Shown: positions 1 through 8,993, counted from the first letter of the stretch. The stretch is DNA of 64,000 nt from CABQCM01 sp965145485 (GCA_965145485.1 CBCTCU010000007.1:27340-91339); one strand, 5' to 3'. The notes: a model not told the origin generated them from the letters alone. Numbers and translations: made by a program.

Positions 1-100
1 GTTTTTTCAAGCAGCCTGCAAAAGCTATCCCATCACGGACGCTGCGCCTCATGTGCATAAGTAAAAAAATGGAAGTTTGGCCGCCTGCCGGCACCGATCA

Positions 101-1288
101 TCAAGTCTTTTTCACAGTAGAGAATCGGGATACCGACAGCACGACCCCCATCTGGCACAGCAGCATGACCAGCGAGGTGCCGCCATAGCTGAAAAAGGGA
201 AGACTGATGCCGGTGTTGGGCACCGTATTGGTCACAACGAAAATGTTGAGCACCGCCTGAAGGCCCACCTGCAGCGTGACGCCGATGGCGAGCAGGGCGC
301 CGAATTTATCGGGCGCACGCATGGCGATGAGGATCCCCCTCCAGATGACCAGGCCGAACAGGGCAATCACGCAGACCGCGCCGACCAGGCCGAGCTCCTC
401 GCAGACAATCGCGAAAATAAAATCGTTGTGCGGCTCGGGGACCCACAAGAACTTTTGCCGCGACTGCCCCAGCCCGCGGCCCCAAAAGCCCCCCGAGCCG
501 ATGGCAAGCAGGGATTGGATGGTCTGATAACCCTTATCGCTGGCCGAGGCCCAGGGATCGAGCCAATACTTGATGCGGTCGCCGCCGTAATCGACAATGC
601 CGGTCAGGATGGCGGCCGCGCCACCCACCCCGATGACGCCGGCGCCGATGCCCAGCCAGCGCAGCTTCATGCCGCCTGCGATCATCATCACCAGCGCAAT
701 GGAAAAAATCAATAGCGTAGCCGACAGATGGGGCTCGACCACGACCAGCACACAGACAACGCCAGCCAGGCACATATACGGCAGCACACCGTATTTGAAG
801 GTGCCCATCCGCCGGTAGTTCCGTGAAATGAGATAGGAAAAGAGCAAAATGACCGCGAACTTCGCTATTTCAGATGGCTGGAAGGAAAAACCGCCGATCG
901 CGAACCATCGTTTGTAATCAAACCCCTCCTGCATGGGAGGAAGCAGGAGCACCACGACGAGCATGGCCAGCGATACCCCATACAAAATCCAGGGCAGATG
1001 CATTTTTGCCAGAATATGATAGTCGATATGGGAGATCAGGATCATCAGCAGAACCCCAATCACCGCGAACTCGGCCTGTCGGATGATAAAATGATAGCTG
1101 TTATTAAAGTGGTAATAGGCATAGGCGTAGCTGGCGGAAAACATCATGACCAGGCCAACCGTAAGCAACACCATAATGAGCCCGAAAAACACAATGTCCA
1201 TCCTTCCGCGGGCGCGCAGGGAAAAGCCCGGCTGCTGTGCCTGCAGGGTACTTCTGCGGCGGACGGCTGCGTCTTCCGATGATCTCAT
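101..1288 (-). CDS. ftsW: FtsW/SpoVE-type peptidoglycan glycosyltransferase
   Basis: A polytopic SEDS-family protein of 395 aa that polymerises lipid II into glycan strands at the septum, working with the class B PBP encoded upstream. After a basic cytoplasmic N-terminus of about 30 residues there are about ten hydrophobic segments. SEDS hallmarks are present: KRWFAIGGFSFQPSEIAKF, the GRGLGQSRQKF loop followed by PEPHNDFIFAIVCEE, and PNTGISLPFFSYGG near the C-terminus. The ATG at 1288 follows AGGAGG with normal spacing. It is the last recognisable gene of the mra/fts cluster on this strand, 103 bp after mraY. Sequence alone does not separate vegetative FtsW from sporulation SpoVE; its place in the dcw cluster allows either. 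Confidence 0.93.
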   Translation of the reverse strand: MRSSEDAAVRRRSTLQAQQPGFSLRARGRMDIVFFGLIMVLLTVGLVMMFSASYAYAYYHFNNSYHFIIRQAEFAVIGVLLMILISHIDYHILAKMHLPWILYGVSLAMLVVVLLLPPMQEGFDYKRWFAIGGFSFQPSEIAKFAVILLFSYLISRNYRRMGTFKYGVLPYMCLAGVVCVLVVVEPHLSATLLIFSIALVMMIAGGMKLRWLGIGAGVIGVGGAAAILTGIVDYGGDRIKYWLDPWASASDKGYQTIQSLLAIGSGGFWGRGLGQSRQKFLWVPEPHNDFIFAIVCEELGLVGAVCVIALFGLVIWRGILIAMRAPDKFGALLAIGVTLQVGLQAVLNIFVVTNTVPNTGISLPFFSYGGTSLVMLLCQMGVVLSVSRFSTVKKT

Positions 1289-1391
1289 GGGCGTCTACCT
1301 CCTACATAGGGTGATGGATTCATCCGGATAAAAAATAGGATACTCCAAATGCCGGCCAAAAAACGTCGTATCCCATCGAGTGATTGAAAAA

Positions 1392-2438
1392 TTACAGCAG
1401 ATAGTTGGAAAAGAGGCAAAGCCCCGCCAGCAGGCACCCGATGAGGGTGACCAGGGAAAAGACGGCGACAATTTTGTTTTCCCCCCAGCCGCTCATTTCA
1501 AAATGATGATGGATGGGGGTCATTTTAAAGATGCGCTTTTTGGTGCGTTTGTAGTAGGTCACCTGAAGGACCACCGACAAAGCCTCTATCACATAAACAA
1601 TACCGGCGAGCAGCAGAATAACCGGCATGCCGCTGCCAAAGGCCATGGCCACCACCATCCCCCCGAAGAACAGGGAGCCGGTATCCCCCATAAAGACCTT
1701 GGCCGGGTGGGCGTTCCATATCAGAAAGCCCGCGCACCCGCCCACGCACACGGCCGAAAGAATATTCAGACCATACAGCTTGAGCAGGCCGGAGGAAAGC
1801 ATATAAAAGGCCGAGACCACCGCAGTGACGCTCGAGCAAAGGCCGTCGATGCCGTCGGTGAGGTTGACGGCGTTGACAAAGCCGTAGATGAAAAACAGGG
1901 CGATCGGCCAGTAAAGCAGCCCGACGCCGGAGGAGCAGTCGATGCGTCCGATAAAGGGGAGATCGGTGAAGGTATCCCCCTGTAAGGCCAACGTGGTAAG
2001 GTAGGCCGCCGCGATGAGCAACTGAAGCAGGGTTTTTTGCCGCGCGGTCAGGCCCAGGTTGCGTTTTTTGACCACCTTGATGTAGTCGTCGATAAACCCG
2101 ACTACCGCGAACGACAGGGCCATCAGCAGCCCGGCGAATATCCGCACCAGGTAAATGCGTTTTTGCGGGCTGGTGCTGGTGATCTCGGCGGCAAAGCCGC
2201 TCGACCCTTCGACCAGCGCGAGCACGACAGTGACAGCGGCTGCAACGACAATCCCGATAATAAACATGATCCCCCCCATGGTGGGGGTGCCCTGCTTGGA
2301 TTTGTGCCAATTGGGGCCAATGTCCAAAATAGTCTGGCCATATTTCAGCTTGTGCAGGTAGGGGATGAAAACCAGCCCCAGCAGAGCCGTGACGGCAAAA
2401 GCCGTAAGGGTTGCCACAATAGGGAGAAGTCCGTCCAC
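1392..2438 (-). CDS. mraY: phospho-N-acetylmuramoyl-pentapeptide transferase MraY
   Basis: An integral membrane enzyme of 348 aa that transfers phospho-MurNAc-pentapeptide from UDP to undecaprenyl phosphate, giving lipid I. The family signatures are in order: GPNWHKSKQGTPTMGG near residue 41, FIDDYIKVVKKRNLGL with the paired aspartates near residue 116, NLTDGIDGL in the middle, FMGDTGSLFFGG, and PIHHHFEMSGWGENKIV near the C-terminus. About ten membrane segments are visible. The start is a GTG at 2438, placed by GGAAAGGAATGG about 11 bases upstream and by the family's usual length. It lies between murE and ftsW; murF and murD, often its neighbours, are missing. Confidence 0.95.
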   Translation of the reverse strand: MDGLLPIVATLTAFAVTALLGLVFIPYLHKLKYGQTILDIGPNWHKSKQGTPTMGGIMFIIGIVVAAAVTVVLALVEGSSGFAAEITSTSPQKRIYLVRIFAGLLMALSFAVVGFIDDYIKVVKKRNLGLTARQKTLLQLLIAAAYLTTLALQGDTFTDLPFIGRIDCSSGVGLLYWPIALFFIYGFVNAVNLTDGIDGLCSSVTAVVSAFYMLSSGLLKLYGLNILSAVCVGGCAGFLIWNAHPAKVFMGDTGSLFFGGMVVAMAFGSGMPVILLLAGIVYVIEALSVVLQVTYYKRTKKRIFKMTPIHHHFEMSGWGENKIVAVFSLVTLIGCLLAGLCLFSNYLL

Positions 2439-2492
2439 GGGTCGACCATTCCTTTCCTGTTTGGGCGGCGGCGCCCTCGCTGTGCCGCCGTC

Positions 2493-3935
2493 TTACTTAG
2501 CGTCGGGCACCCCCATGCGGGATAAAACCTCCGCCACTACCTCGCGCTCGTCGAGGTGCACCGTGCCGGTGCTTAGAATCTGATAGGTCTCATGCCCCTT
2601 ACCGGCCAGAAGGATCAAATCCCCGCTTTGCGCGTGCTCGAGTGCGTAGGCGATGGCGTCTTTGCGGTCCTCTATCACAGTATACGGGGTATCGATGTGT
2701 TTCATGCCCACAAGAATATCGTCAATGATGGCGCGCGGACTCTCCGAACGGGGATTATCCGAGGTGACGATTACATAATCCGATTGCTCGGCCGCAATCT
2801 GGCCCATGATGGGGCGCTTGAGCCGGTCTCGGTCGCCGCCGCAGCCAAACAGGGTGACCAGGCGGCCGGTTTTGACTTTGTTCATCGCCTTCGTGACGTT
2901 GAGCAGGCCGTCGGGCGTATGCGCGTAATCGATCACGACGGTGAAATCGCGACCGGTGGGCACAACCTCTACCCTGCCCTTGACCCCTTTGGCGCTGGAC
3001 AACGCGTCGAGCACCCCATGGAACGGGCACCCCAGCGAGAGAGCGCAGACACCGGCGGCCATGGCATTGTAAACCGAAAATTCCCCAGGGATTTGCAGAC
3101 TGACCCGCCCGATGACGCCGTTTCCCACCAGTTCAAAGCTGACGCCGCCCGGTCGATGCCGGATGTTTTTCGCACTGTAATCGCTGTCGTCGCGGCCAAC
3201 CGAATAGGTCACCGTCTCCCCCGCGCTGGCCGCAAGGATTTCAGGGGCGGCCTCGTCGTCGAGGTTCACGATGGAGCGCTCGCAGGCGTAAAACAGCCGT
3301 TTTTTACAGGCGAGGTAATTCTCCATGGTTTTATGGTAATCCAAATGATCCTGCGTGAGGTTGGTAAAGACGCCGGCGGCGAAACGCAGCCCATACACTC
3401 TCTCCTGATCGAGGGCGTGGGAGGACACCTCCATGACGACATACTCGCACCCGGCTTTTTCCATCAGCGACAGCAGCGAATGGATCTCATAAGCGTCGGG
3501 CGTGGTGTTGTGAGCCGGAAGCACCTGCTCGCCCACCACATTTTGGATGGTGCCGATCAGACCGACTTTATAGCCCTGCTGCTCCAGCACCCACTTGAGC
3601 AGGACGCTGGTGGTCGTCTTTCCGTTGGTGCCGGTGACGCCGATAATTTTGATGCGCGAAGCGGGATGCCCAAAGAAGGCGGAGCATAAGGAGGCGTAGA
3701 CCTGGCGGCTATTTTTTACAATCAACTGGTTTTTCGCTCCGGTGTCCCGTTCGGTGACGATGACCGAGGCGCCCGCCTGTTCGGCCTCGCGGGCATACTG
3801 ATGCCCGTCTACTCTGGTTCCCTGAAGGCAGACGAACACCATTCCCTTTTTCAGTTTTCGTGAATCGTTGGTGACGCCGGTCACCTCTACCTCGTCAAAC
3901 GGGCTCGGCTGCCCGTACATCTCGATAAACTTCAT
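2493..3935 (-). CDS. murE: UDP-MurNAc-L-Ala-D-Glu:meso-diaminopimelate ligase MurE
   Basis: An ATP-dependent cytoplasmic Mur ligase of 480 aa that adds the third amino acid to the peptidoglycan stem. The nucleotide-binding segment GVTGTNGKTTTSVLLKW is near residue 110, and the central domain carries HNTTPDAYEIHSL and NLTQDHLDYHKTMENY. The C-terminal domain contains DNPRSESP; the DNPR motif is the established signature for meso-DAP rather than lysine, so the wall is probably DAP-type. Two ATGs lie close together (3941 and 3935). AAAGGAGG is only about 2 bases from the first and about 8 from the second, so 3935 is preferred. Confidence 0.94.
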   Translation of the reverse strand: MKFIEMYGQPSPFDEVEVTGVTNDSRKLKKGMVFVCLQGTRVDGHQYAREAEQAGASVIVTERDTGAKNQLIVKNSRQVYASLCSAFFGHPASRIKIIGVTGTNGKTTTSVLLKWVLEQQGYKVGLIGTIQNVVGEQVLPAHNTTPDAYEIHSLLSLMEKAGCEYVVMEVSSHALDQERVYGLRFAAGVFTNLTQDHLDYHKTMENYLACKKRLFYACERSIVNLDDEAAPEILAASAGETVTYSVGRDDSDYSAKNIRHRPGGVSFELVGNGVIGRVSLQIPGEFSVYNAMAAGVCALSLGCPFHGVLDALSSAKGVKGRVEVVPTGRDFTVVIDYAHTPDGLLNVTKAMNKVKTGRLVTLFGCGGDRDRLKRPIMGQIAAEQSDYVIVTSDNPRSESPRAIIDDILVGMKHIDTPYTVIEDRKDAIAYALEHAQSGDLILLAGKGHETYQILSTGTVHLDEREVVAEVLSRMGVPDAK

Positions 3936-3987
3936 GCTCATGACCTCCTTTTCCCGCTCAAGCCGGCTGATTGCGATAGCGCAGCAC

Positions 3988-6207
3988 TCAGTCGGTGCTG
4001 CCCTGGTATCGGAACTGGACGGTTACCACCGTGCCGGCCTCCACCTGTTCCCCCTTGGCGACGCTTTGCTCGTAACAGACCGCCCCGCTGGAGGACAAGG
4101 AGACGCCCGACATGCTGACGTTGATACCGGCAGCGGCAGCGGCGGTGTTGACCTGCGAAACGGTCATGCCATTGAAATCGGGCACCGTCGACATGGTGGG
4201 CGTGTCGGTTTCGCTGGTGTAAAGCACAACCGTACAGTTCTTGGGCACCGTCTGGCCGGCCACCGGGACCTGGCGCACCACCGTATCCCCCGAACCGACC
4301 ACTTTGCTCTTGAGCTGCTTTTCACTCAGCGAGCTCTGCGCCGTTGACACGCTATCCCCCACGACGTTGGGAGTAGCCGTATCGAGGTTGGCGTATTCGT
4401 CCTCGGTGTACTGCGGCTCAATCCCCAGATAGGGCAGGATATCGGCAAAAATCTGCCCGGCGACCGGAGCGGCGATGGTGCCGCCGAAGGTGACGGGTAC
4501 ATGCGGCTCGTCGAGCATGACCAGAACGGCAACCTGCGGATCATCCGCCGGGGCAAAGCCGCAAAAGGATGCGATGACATCGGTAACGTTGCCCTCATCG
4601 TCCTTTTGGTCGATTTTCTGCGAGGTGCCGGTTTTACCGGCGACGCGATAGCCGGCGACGTAGGCGTTTTTGCCGCCCCCCGTGCTGACGACCGACTCGA
4701 GCATCTCCCGCATGGCGGCCGAGGTCTCGCTCGAGATCACCTGGCGCTCGACGACGGGGTCGATGTTTTGCACGATGTTGCCGTCGGCATCGAGAATCTG
4801 GCTGACGACGTGGGGCTTGATGTAAGAGCCGCCGTTGGCGCAGGTGGCCATGGCCGTGATAAGCTGGATCGGGGTGATACGGAAGGTCTGACCAAAGCCC
4901 TCGGAGGCGAGCTCAACCGGGCCCATCTGATCCTCCGTGTGGTAGATGGCCGCCGCCTCGCCCGGCAAATCGATACCCGTCAATTCGGTCATACCATAGG
5001 CTTTGAAATACTTGTAAAACAGGCTGACGCCAAGGCGCTGGGAAATTTCGATAAAAGCGGGGTTACAGGAATTTTCAAATGCATTGGTGAGGTTCTGATG
5101 CCCATGGCCGCCCGCCTTGTGACACTTGTATCGCGTGCCGGCGATGACGATGGAGCCGTTGCAATCAAAGGTGGATTCCTTGGAAACCTTGCCCTCCTCC
5201 AACGCAGCCGAGCCGGTGACGATCTTAAACACCGAACCAGGCTCATAGGTGTCCGACACCGCCTTGTTTCGCCACTGCTGCTGGCGTTCCAGGCTCAGCT
5301 GCTGGGAGCGTTCCTCCCCCTCCAGGGCGTCGACGCGCGCCTGCGCGGCCGCGTCGGCGAGCACAAAGGGCTCGTTAGGGTCAAAATCCGGCTTGGTCGC
5401 CATAGCCAGAATCCCGCCGGTCTTGATATCCATAACGATGACGCAGCCGCGATTGGTACAATTGTTGGATATGACGGCGGTCTCGAGGTATTTCTCGGCG
5501 CAATACTGAATGTACTCATCAATGGTGAGCACCAGAGAATTCCCCTGCTGCGCCTCGACCATGGTCTCGTAATTGAAGGGCATATCGCTTCCCCGGGCAT
5601 TTTTGGAAGCCACTACCTTGCCCGGCACCCCCTGAAGCTGGGTGTCGTACTGATACTCGATGCCATAGAGGCCCTGGTTATCGTCCCCCACAAAACCGAG
5701 CACAGTAGAAGCGAGGCTTCCATTGGGATAGTACCGCTTGGTGGTTTCGTCCAGCCCGACGATCGAACCGAGCGAATTGTCCCGGATAAAGGTGCGCACC
5801 TCGTTGGCCACGTTTTCCTCCACCCGCTGCTTGACCTTTTCGTAGGCGGTGTTGCGCTGGGTCTGCTGATAAACCGTTTCGCGCTCAAGCTCCAAAATCT
5901 CCGACAGGCCGTCGGCAATCAAGGCGGCCTCCTCGTCGGTTTCGATATCCTTTGGCGTGATATAGACGGTCCAAACCGTGGCGCTGGTCGCCAGAACGTT
6001 TTTGTTGCGGTCGTAAATGGTCCCCCGCTCGGCGGCAATGGTGGTGTTGGATAGCTGCTGGTTGCTGGCCTTGAGAGACAGCTCGCCGCCCTGCACCAGC
6101 ATCAAATCGACCAGCCGTACCGAAGCCGTGCCGAAGCCGAGCACAACGACAATCAGCATTAACGCAAACATGCGCTTCCACATCAGTTTGGTTGGACCCT
6201 TGGCCAT
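3988..6207 (-). CDS. class B penicillin-binding protein with PASTA domains (SpoVD/FtsI type)
   Basis: A membrane-anchored transpeptidase of 739 aa that cross-links septal or cortex peptidoglycan as partner of the SEDS protein. It has one N-terminal membrane helix (about residues 12-34), a PBP dimerisation region (about 55-230) and a transpeptidase domain with the catalytic triad SVFK (in YEPGSVFKIVT), SCN (in NSCNPAFIE) and KTG (in AGKTGTSQK). Two C-terminal PASTA repeats begin near residues 610 (TPNVVGDSVSTAQ) and 675 (STVPDFNGMTVSQV). Clostridial SpoVD commonly carries C-terminal PASTA, but some vegetative PBPs do too, so no symbol is given. GGAGG precedes the ATG at 6207. Confidence 0.93.
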   Translation of the reverse strand: MAKGPTKLMWKRMFALMLIVVVLGFGTASVRLVDLMLVQGGELSLKASNQQLSNTTIAAERGTIYDRNKNVLATSATVWTVYITPKDIETDEEAALIADGLSEILELERETVYQQTQRNTAYEKVKQRVEENVANEVRTFIRDNSLGSIVGLDETTKRYYPNGSLASTVLGFVGDDNQGLYGIEYQYDTQLQGVPGKVVASKNARGSDMPFNYETMVEAQQGNSLVLTIDEYIQYCAEKYLETAVISNNCTNRGCVIVMDIKTGGILAMATKPDFDPNEPFVLADAAAQARVDALEGEERSQQLSLERQQQWRNKAVSDTYEPGSVFKIVTGSAALEEGKVSKESTFDCNGSIVIAGTRYKCHKAGGHGHQNLTNAFENSCNPAFIEISQRLGVSLFYKYFKAYGMTELTGIDLPGEAAAIYHTEDQMGPVELASEGFGQTFRITPIQLITAMATCANGGSYIKPHVVSQILDADGNIVQNIDPVVERQVISSETSAAMREMLESVVSTGGGKNAYVAGYRVAGKTGTSQKIDQKDDEGNVTDVIASFCGFAPADDPQVAVLVMLDEPHVPVTFGGTIAAPVAGQIFADILPYLGIEPQYTEDEYANLDTATPNVVGDSVSTAQSSLSEKQLKSKVVGSGDTVVRQVPVAGQTVPKNCTVVLYTSETDTPTMSTVPDFNGMTVSQVNTAAAAAGINVSMSGVSLSSSGAVCYEQSVAKGEQVEAGTVVTVQFRYQGSTD

Positions 6208-6538
6208 ATGCGTACCTCCCTAAATATTCCGGCCATTTTATCCTGTGGGGAAACCGGCCGGAAGACCTTCCCCAAGATACGGGATAAGACGGAAGCCGGG
6301 CTGGGCCCGTGACTCCCGTCCATGTCAATTCATCATATGAGAATTTGTGGATAATTATAACACATCGACCAGTCGAAATAAAGCAGGTTTGCACACTGCT
6401 ATGAAAGGATTATTTTACCATGTCATTCTCTGTCTATCCCAAGTGGTATCACAGCGCCCCACCATGTCCCATTGCGACAGCAGGCCGCAAAAGCGGCCGT
6501 CCAATACCGGCCCGGCCACCGCGCCGGCTGCCGGGAGC
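6208..6538. other. 331-bp intergenic gap inside the mra/fts cluster
   Basis: No open frame with a ribosome site is visible. Apart from the extended -10 candidate at 6354-6382, nothing recognisable is present. Confidence 0.6.
6354..6382 (-). promoter_or_regulatory. candidate internal promoter (extended -10) for PBP-murE-mraY-ftsW
   Basis: On the minus strand TATAAT (6359-6354) is preceded by TG at the extended -10 position. A weak TTTATT sits 17 bases further upstream. It lies in the unusually long 331-bp gap between the ftsL-like gene and the PBP gene and would give a leader of about 140 nt. It may allow the PBP and downstream genes to be expressed apart from mraZ. Confidence 0.45.
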
Positions 6539-7021
6539 TTAAAACCAGGCCATCAAACGGGCCCAAAGGCTCATATCCTGATCGTCCTTTGTGATTTCCG
6601 CCTCGTCCTCATCGTTGAGCACCACGCAGACGGTCTGGGCCGACTGTTGCTTTTGCATGCCCATATCGGCCGCCGCTTTTTCTAAATTGGTATAGGAGAT
6701 GGAGCTGGCCAATTCCATTTCCAGCCGGGTGCTTTCGCTCTTGAGGCGGTCGATGGAGGTCTGCGTCGCCGTAATCTCAGCCGTAATCTCCGACTGCTGG
6801 ATAGCCCCGAAGATGCGAAAGCCAACCAGCATCAGCACCGCCGTAGCGCACACCAGCACTTTGGCGGCCAGCTTGCGGCGGCGGGCGCGCTCCTGCATCC
6901 GGATGCGGGCGCGCGACTGGGGCCGGCGCTGCGGCTCCTGCTGCGGAAGTCGCACAATATTCGGTTTTTTCTCCGTAAACCGTTCGAAATCATACGCGGT
7001 GCTATCCCGATAGCCCTGCAT
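6539..7021 (-). CDS. FtsL-like septum protein
   Basis: A small bitopic membrane protein of 160 aa. A basic, Arg/Gln-rich cytoplasmic region of about 55 residues is followed by one hydrophobic helix (AAKVLVCATAVLMLVGFRIF, about residues 57-77), then a short coiled-coil-like segment (ITATQTSIDRLKSESTRLEM) and an acidic tail. This architecture and the place between rsmH and the class B PBP identify FtsL, a divisome component that pairs with DivIC and stabilises the FtsW/PBP complex. Identity rests on topology and synteny, since the family diverges quickly. The start at 7021 is chosen because AAAGGATG lies about 8-10 bases upstream; the longer frame to 7081 has no ribosome site. Confidence 0.75.
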   Translation of the reverse strand: MQGYRDSTAYDFERFTEKKPNIVRLPQQEPQRRPQSRARIRMQERARRRKLAAKVLVCATAVLMLVGFRIFGAIQQSEITAEITATQTSIDRLKSESTRLEMELASSISYTNLEKAAADMGMQKQQSAQTVCVVLNDEDEAEITKDDQDMSLWARLMAWF

Positions 7022-7090
7022 CCCATTCACATCCTTTTTCAATATCAATGATTTTTCTTTTGCCGCCACAGGGCGGCGCACGACCGTAAT

Positions 7091-8020
7091 TTATTCCCGA
7101 ATACGCTCGACAGCGCGCAGTCTTGCGCTGCGGCTGCGGGGGTTGCTTTCCAGCTCCCTCTCTCCCGCTTCCACCGCCCTGCGGGTGACCGGGCGGCAAA
7201 GAGGCGTCTTTCCGCACACGCACACTGGGAATTCCGGCGGGCAGGTACATCCCTTACACAGGGCGGAAAACCGCTGTTTTACCATGCGGTCCTCCAACGA
7301 ATGGAAGGTGATAACCGCGAGCACCCCGCCCACCTTCAGGCAATCCGGCGCGTCTTGCAAAACACGCTCGAGACCGTCCAGCTCCCCGTTGACCGCGATG
7401 CGCAGCGCCTGGAAGCATCGCCGGGCGGGATGCCCCTCCCGCCGTGCGGCGGCCGGGACGGCCGACGCGATGCATTCGGCAAGCTGCAGGGTCGTACGGA
7501 TGGGCTCGTCCTGCCTGCGCCGCACAATGGCGGCGGCAATGCGGCGGGAATATTTTTCCTCGCCATATCGAAAGAACAACGAGGCCAGCTCCTCTTCGCT
7601 GCAAGAGGCGATCCAATCGGCCGCCGTGGCCCCCTCCTTCGACATGCGCATATCCAGCGGAGCGTCGTGGTGAAAGGAAAAGCCGCGTTCGGGCGTATCC
7701 AGTTGATAAGAGGAAACACCGAGATCGAGCAAAATTCCGTCCACCCGGTCGACGCCCAAAGAGTCCAAAATGCTCCTCAGCTCGGCGTAATTGCCGGCTA
7801 CCACCTGCGCCCCCGCATAGGGAGCCAGCCGGGCGGCCGCCGCCTGCCGGGCGTCGGGGTCGCGGTCAATCGCAATCAGGCGGCCGGTGGTCAGCCTCTG
7901 GGCGATCGCTTCACTGTGGCCCCCGCCCCCCGCCGTGCCGTCGACATAAACGCCGTCGGGGCGAATGTGCAAAGACGCTATGGCCTCTTCGAGCAATACC
8001 GGCTGGTGTGAAAAAGACAT
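7091..8020 (-). CDS. rsmH: 16S rRNA m4C1402 methyltransferase RsmH (MraW)
   Basis: A SAM-dependent methyltransferase of 309 aa that N4-methylates C1402 in the ribosomal P site. It begins with the family hallmark HQPVLLEEAIASL, followed by the SAM-binding DGTAGGGGHSEAI (about residues 28-40), IAIDRDPDA, GILLDLGVSSYQLD (about 95-108) and RGFSFHHDAPLDMRM. The C-terminal region has the conserved ITFHSLEDRMVKQRF. Length matches the family. An AGAGGG ribosome site precedes the ATG at 8020, 23 bp after mraZ, so the two are almost certainly co-transcribed. Confidence 0.96.
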   Translation of the reverse strand: MSFSHQPVLLEEAIASLHIRPDGVYVDGTAGGGGHSEAIAQRLTTGRLIAIDRDPDARQAAAARLAPYAGAQVVAGNYAELRSILDSLGVDRVDGILLDLGVSSYQLDTPERGFSFHHDAPLDMRMSKEGATAADWIASCSEEELASLFFRYGEEKYSRRIAAAIVRRRQDEPIRTTLQLAECIASAVPAAARREGHPARRCFQALRIAVNGELDGLERVLQDAPDCLKVGGVLAVITFHSLEDRMVKQRFSALCKGCTCPPEFPVCVCGKTPLCRPVTRRAVEAGERELESNPRSRSARLRAVERIRE

Positions 8021-8043
8021 GCGCGGCCCTCTTTCCTGCTTGA

Positions 8044-8463
8044 TTACATGCCGAGCTGCTCCATAATGGCGGCGATTTCGTCGGCCGATTTGCTCTCGCT
8101 TTCCTCATTCCAGCGGTCGGCATTCCAGATTTCCACCCGGGTGGAGGCGCCGATAATGGTGGTTGCTCCGGCAAGGGAGGCGTATTCTCTGAGGTTTTGC
8201 GGAATCCCGATGCGCCCCTGCGCGTCGAGCTCAACCTCGCAGGCGCCGGAAAACCAAAAGCGCTGGACGTCGCGGCGCTGGGCGATGGGCAGCGCGGTGA
8301 TGGTCTGCTCGATCTTTTCCCACTCCTTGAGAGAGTGCACAAACAAGCAGTTGTCCAGCCCCTTGGAGACAATAAACCGCTCGCCCAGATCCGCACGCAG
8401 CTTCACGGGGATAAAGACGCGGCCTTTGGCGTCGATATTATGTTGATAGGTTCCGATCAACAT
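8044..8463 (-). CDS. mraZ: MraZ transcriptional regulator of the division/cell-wall cluster
   Basis: A 139-aa AbrB-like (SpoVT-AbrB fold) protein with two tandem MraZ domains. The first begins GTYQHNIDAKGRVFIPVKLR, the second contains CEVELDAQGRIGIPQNLREY, each with the DxxGRxxIP core that contacts DNA. MraZ forms ring-shaped oligomers that bind short direct repeats in the promoter of its own operon. Exactly such repeats lie just upstream here (8506-8531), so autoregulation is strongly suggested. The ATG at 8463 is preceded by AAAGGAAGAGG. First gene of the cluster. Confidence 0.95.
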   Translation of the reverse strand: MLIGTYQHNIDAKGRVFIPVKLRADLGERFIVSKGLDNCLFVHSLKEWEKIEQTITALPIAQRRDVQRFWFSGACEVELDAQGRIGIPQNLREYASLAGATTIIGASTRVEIWNADRWNEESESKSADEIAAIMEQLGM

Positions 8464-8505
8464 AAGCGAATTGCCTCTTCCTTTCTGGTGTTTGGAGCTC
8501 TATTT

Positions 8506-8531
8506 CACCACTATCCACCACTTCGCACCAC
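8506..8531 (-). promoter_or_regulatory. three MraZ-binding boxes (GTGGTG, 10-bp period)
   Basis: On the minus strand the hexamer GTGGTG occurs three times at an exact 10-bp period (plus-strand CACCAC at 8506, 8516 and 8526), immediately downstream of the mraZ -10 box and so over or just past the start point. Known MraZ targets are short G-rich direct repeats spaced 10 bp, one helical turn. The geometry matches, although the precise Clostridial consensus was not checked. Confidence 0.85.
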
Positions 8532-8540
8532 TTTGATGTA

Positions 8541-8569
8541 ATTATATCGAGCATTTATGGGAATTGCAA
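8541..8569 (-). promoter_or_regulatory. sigma-A promoter of the mraZ operon
   Basis: TTGCAA (8569-8564), a 17-base spacer and a perfect TATAAT (8546-8541) on the minus strand. The expected start point near 8534 falls at the edge of the MraZ boxes. Confidence 0.85.
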
Positions 8570-8993
8570 GGGAGTTCGTCCACTTTTTCGGCATTAGGGC
8601 TAAAAAAGTTTTAAAAAATTGTGCAGAACGCATGTTCTGACACAATATCTGGGCGGAGATAAATGGGAATCTACGAAATCCACTTACAACAAATTCCAAA
8701 ACCGATGCAGCAAGCATACGACGCAGAATCGCTTGACCCACGGCGTAGAGTACAACCTTCCACGCCGAAAGCATCCTTTGGCCGCCTTGCCCGCTCGCAG
8801 AGTGAGAAAACAAGTTCGCGCCCTTTCCCGCCAATGCCCCTCGCATTTTCATCCAGGACGCCATAGAATGGTTTTGATGTACGCCCACGGTGGATGAAGA
8901 TAATCCTTTCAAAACATCATCCCCGCTGGCGGCAAAACGACATGGATCACAATCCTGACCGAGGGCCTGAAATCGGATACGATGTAGTTTGAG
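8570..8993. other. intergenic region between the divergent mraZ and ROK-SIS genes
   Basis: Open frames here lack ribosome sites and resemble no known protein. Nothing is identified beyond the mraZ promoter at its left edge. No promoter for the ROK-SIS gene was recognised. Confidence 0.5.

Noticed and set aside
1..100. Start of murG or another cell-wall gene after ftsW
   Set aside because: A short minus-strand frame (MRRSVRDGIAFAG) begins near 51, but it has no ribosome site and does not look like MurG, which would begin with a GGTGGH-type loop.
4501..6054. 517-aa plus-strand open frame
   Set aside because: Antisense to the class B PBP; no motifs of its own.
8511..8912. 133-codon minus-strand frame upstream of mraZ
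   Set aside because: It crosses the mraZ promoter and MraZ boxes, and lacks a ribosome site or any recognisable motif.
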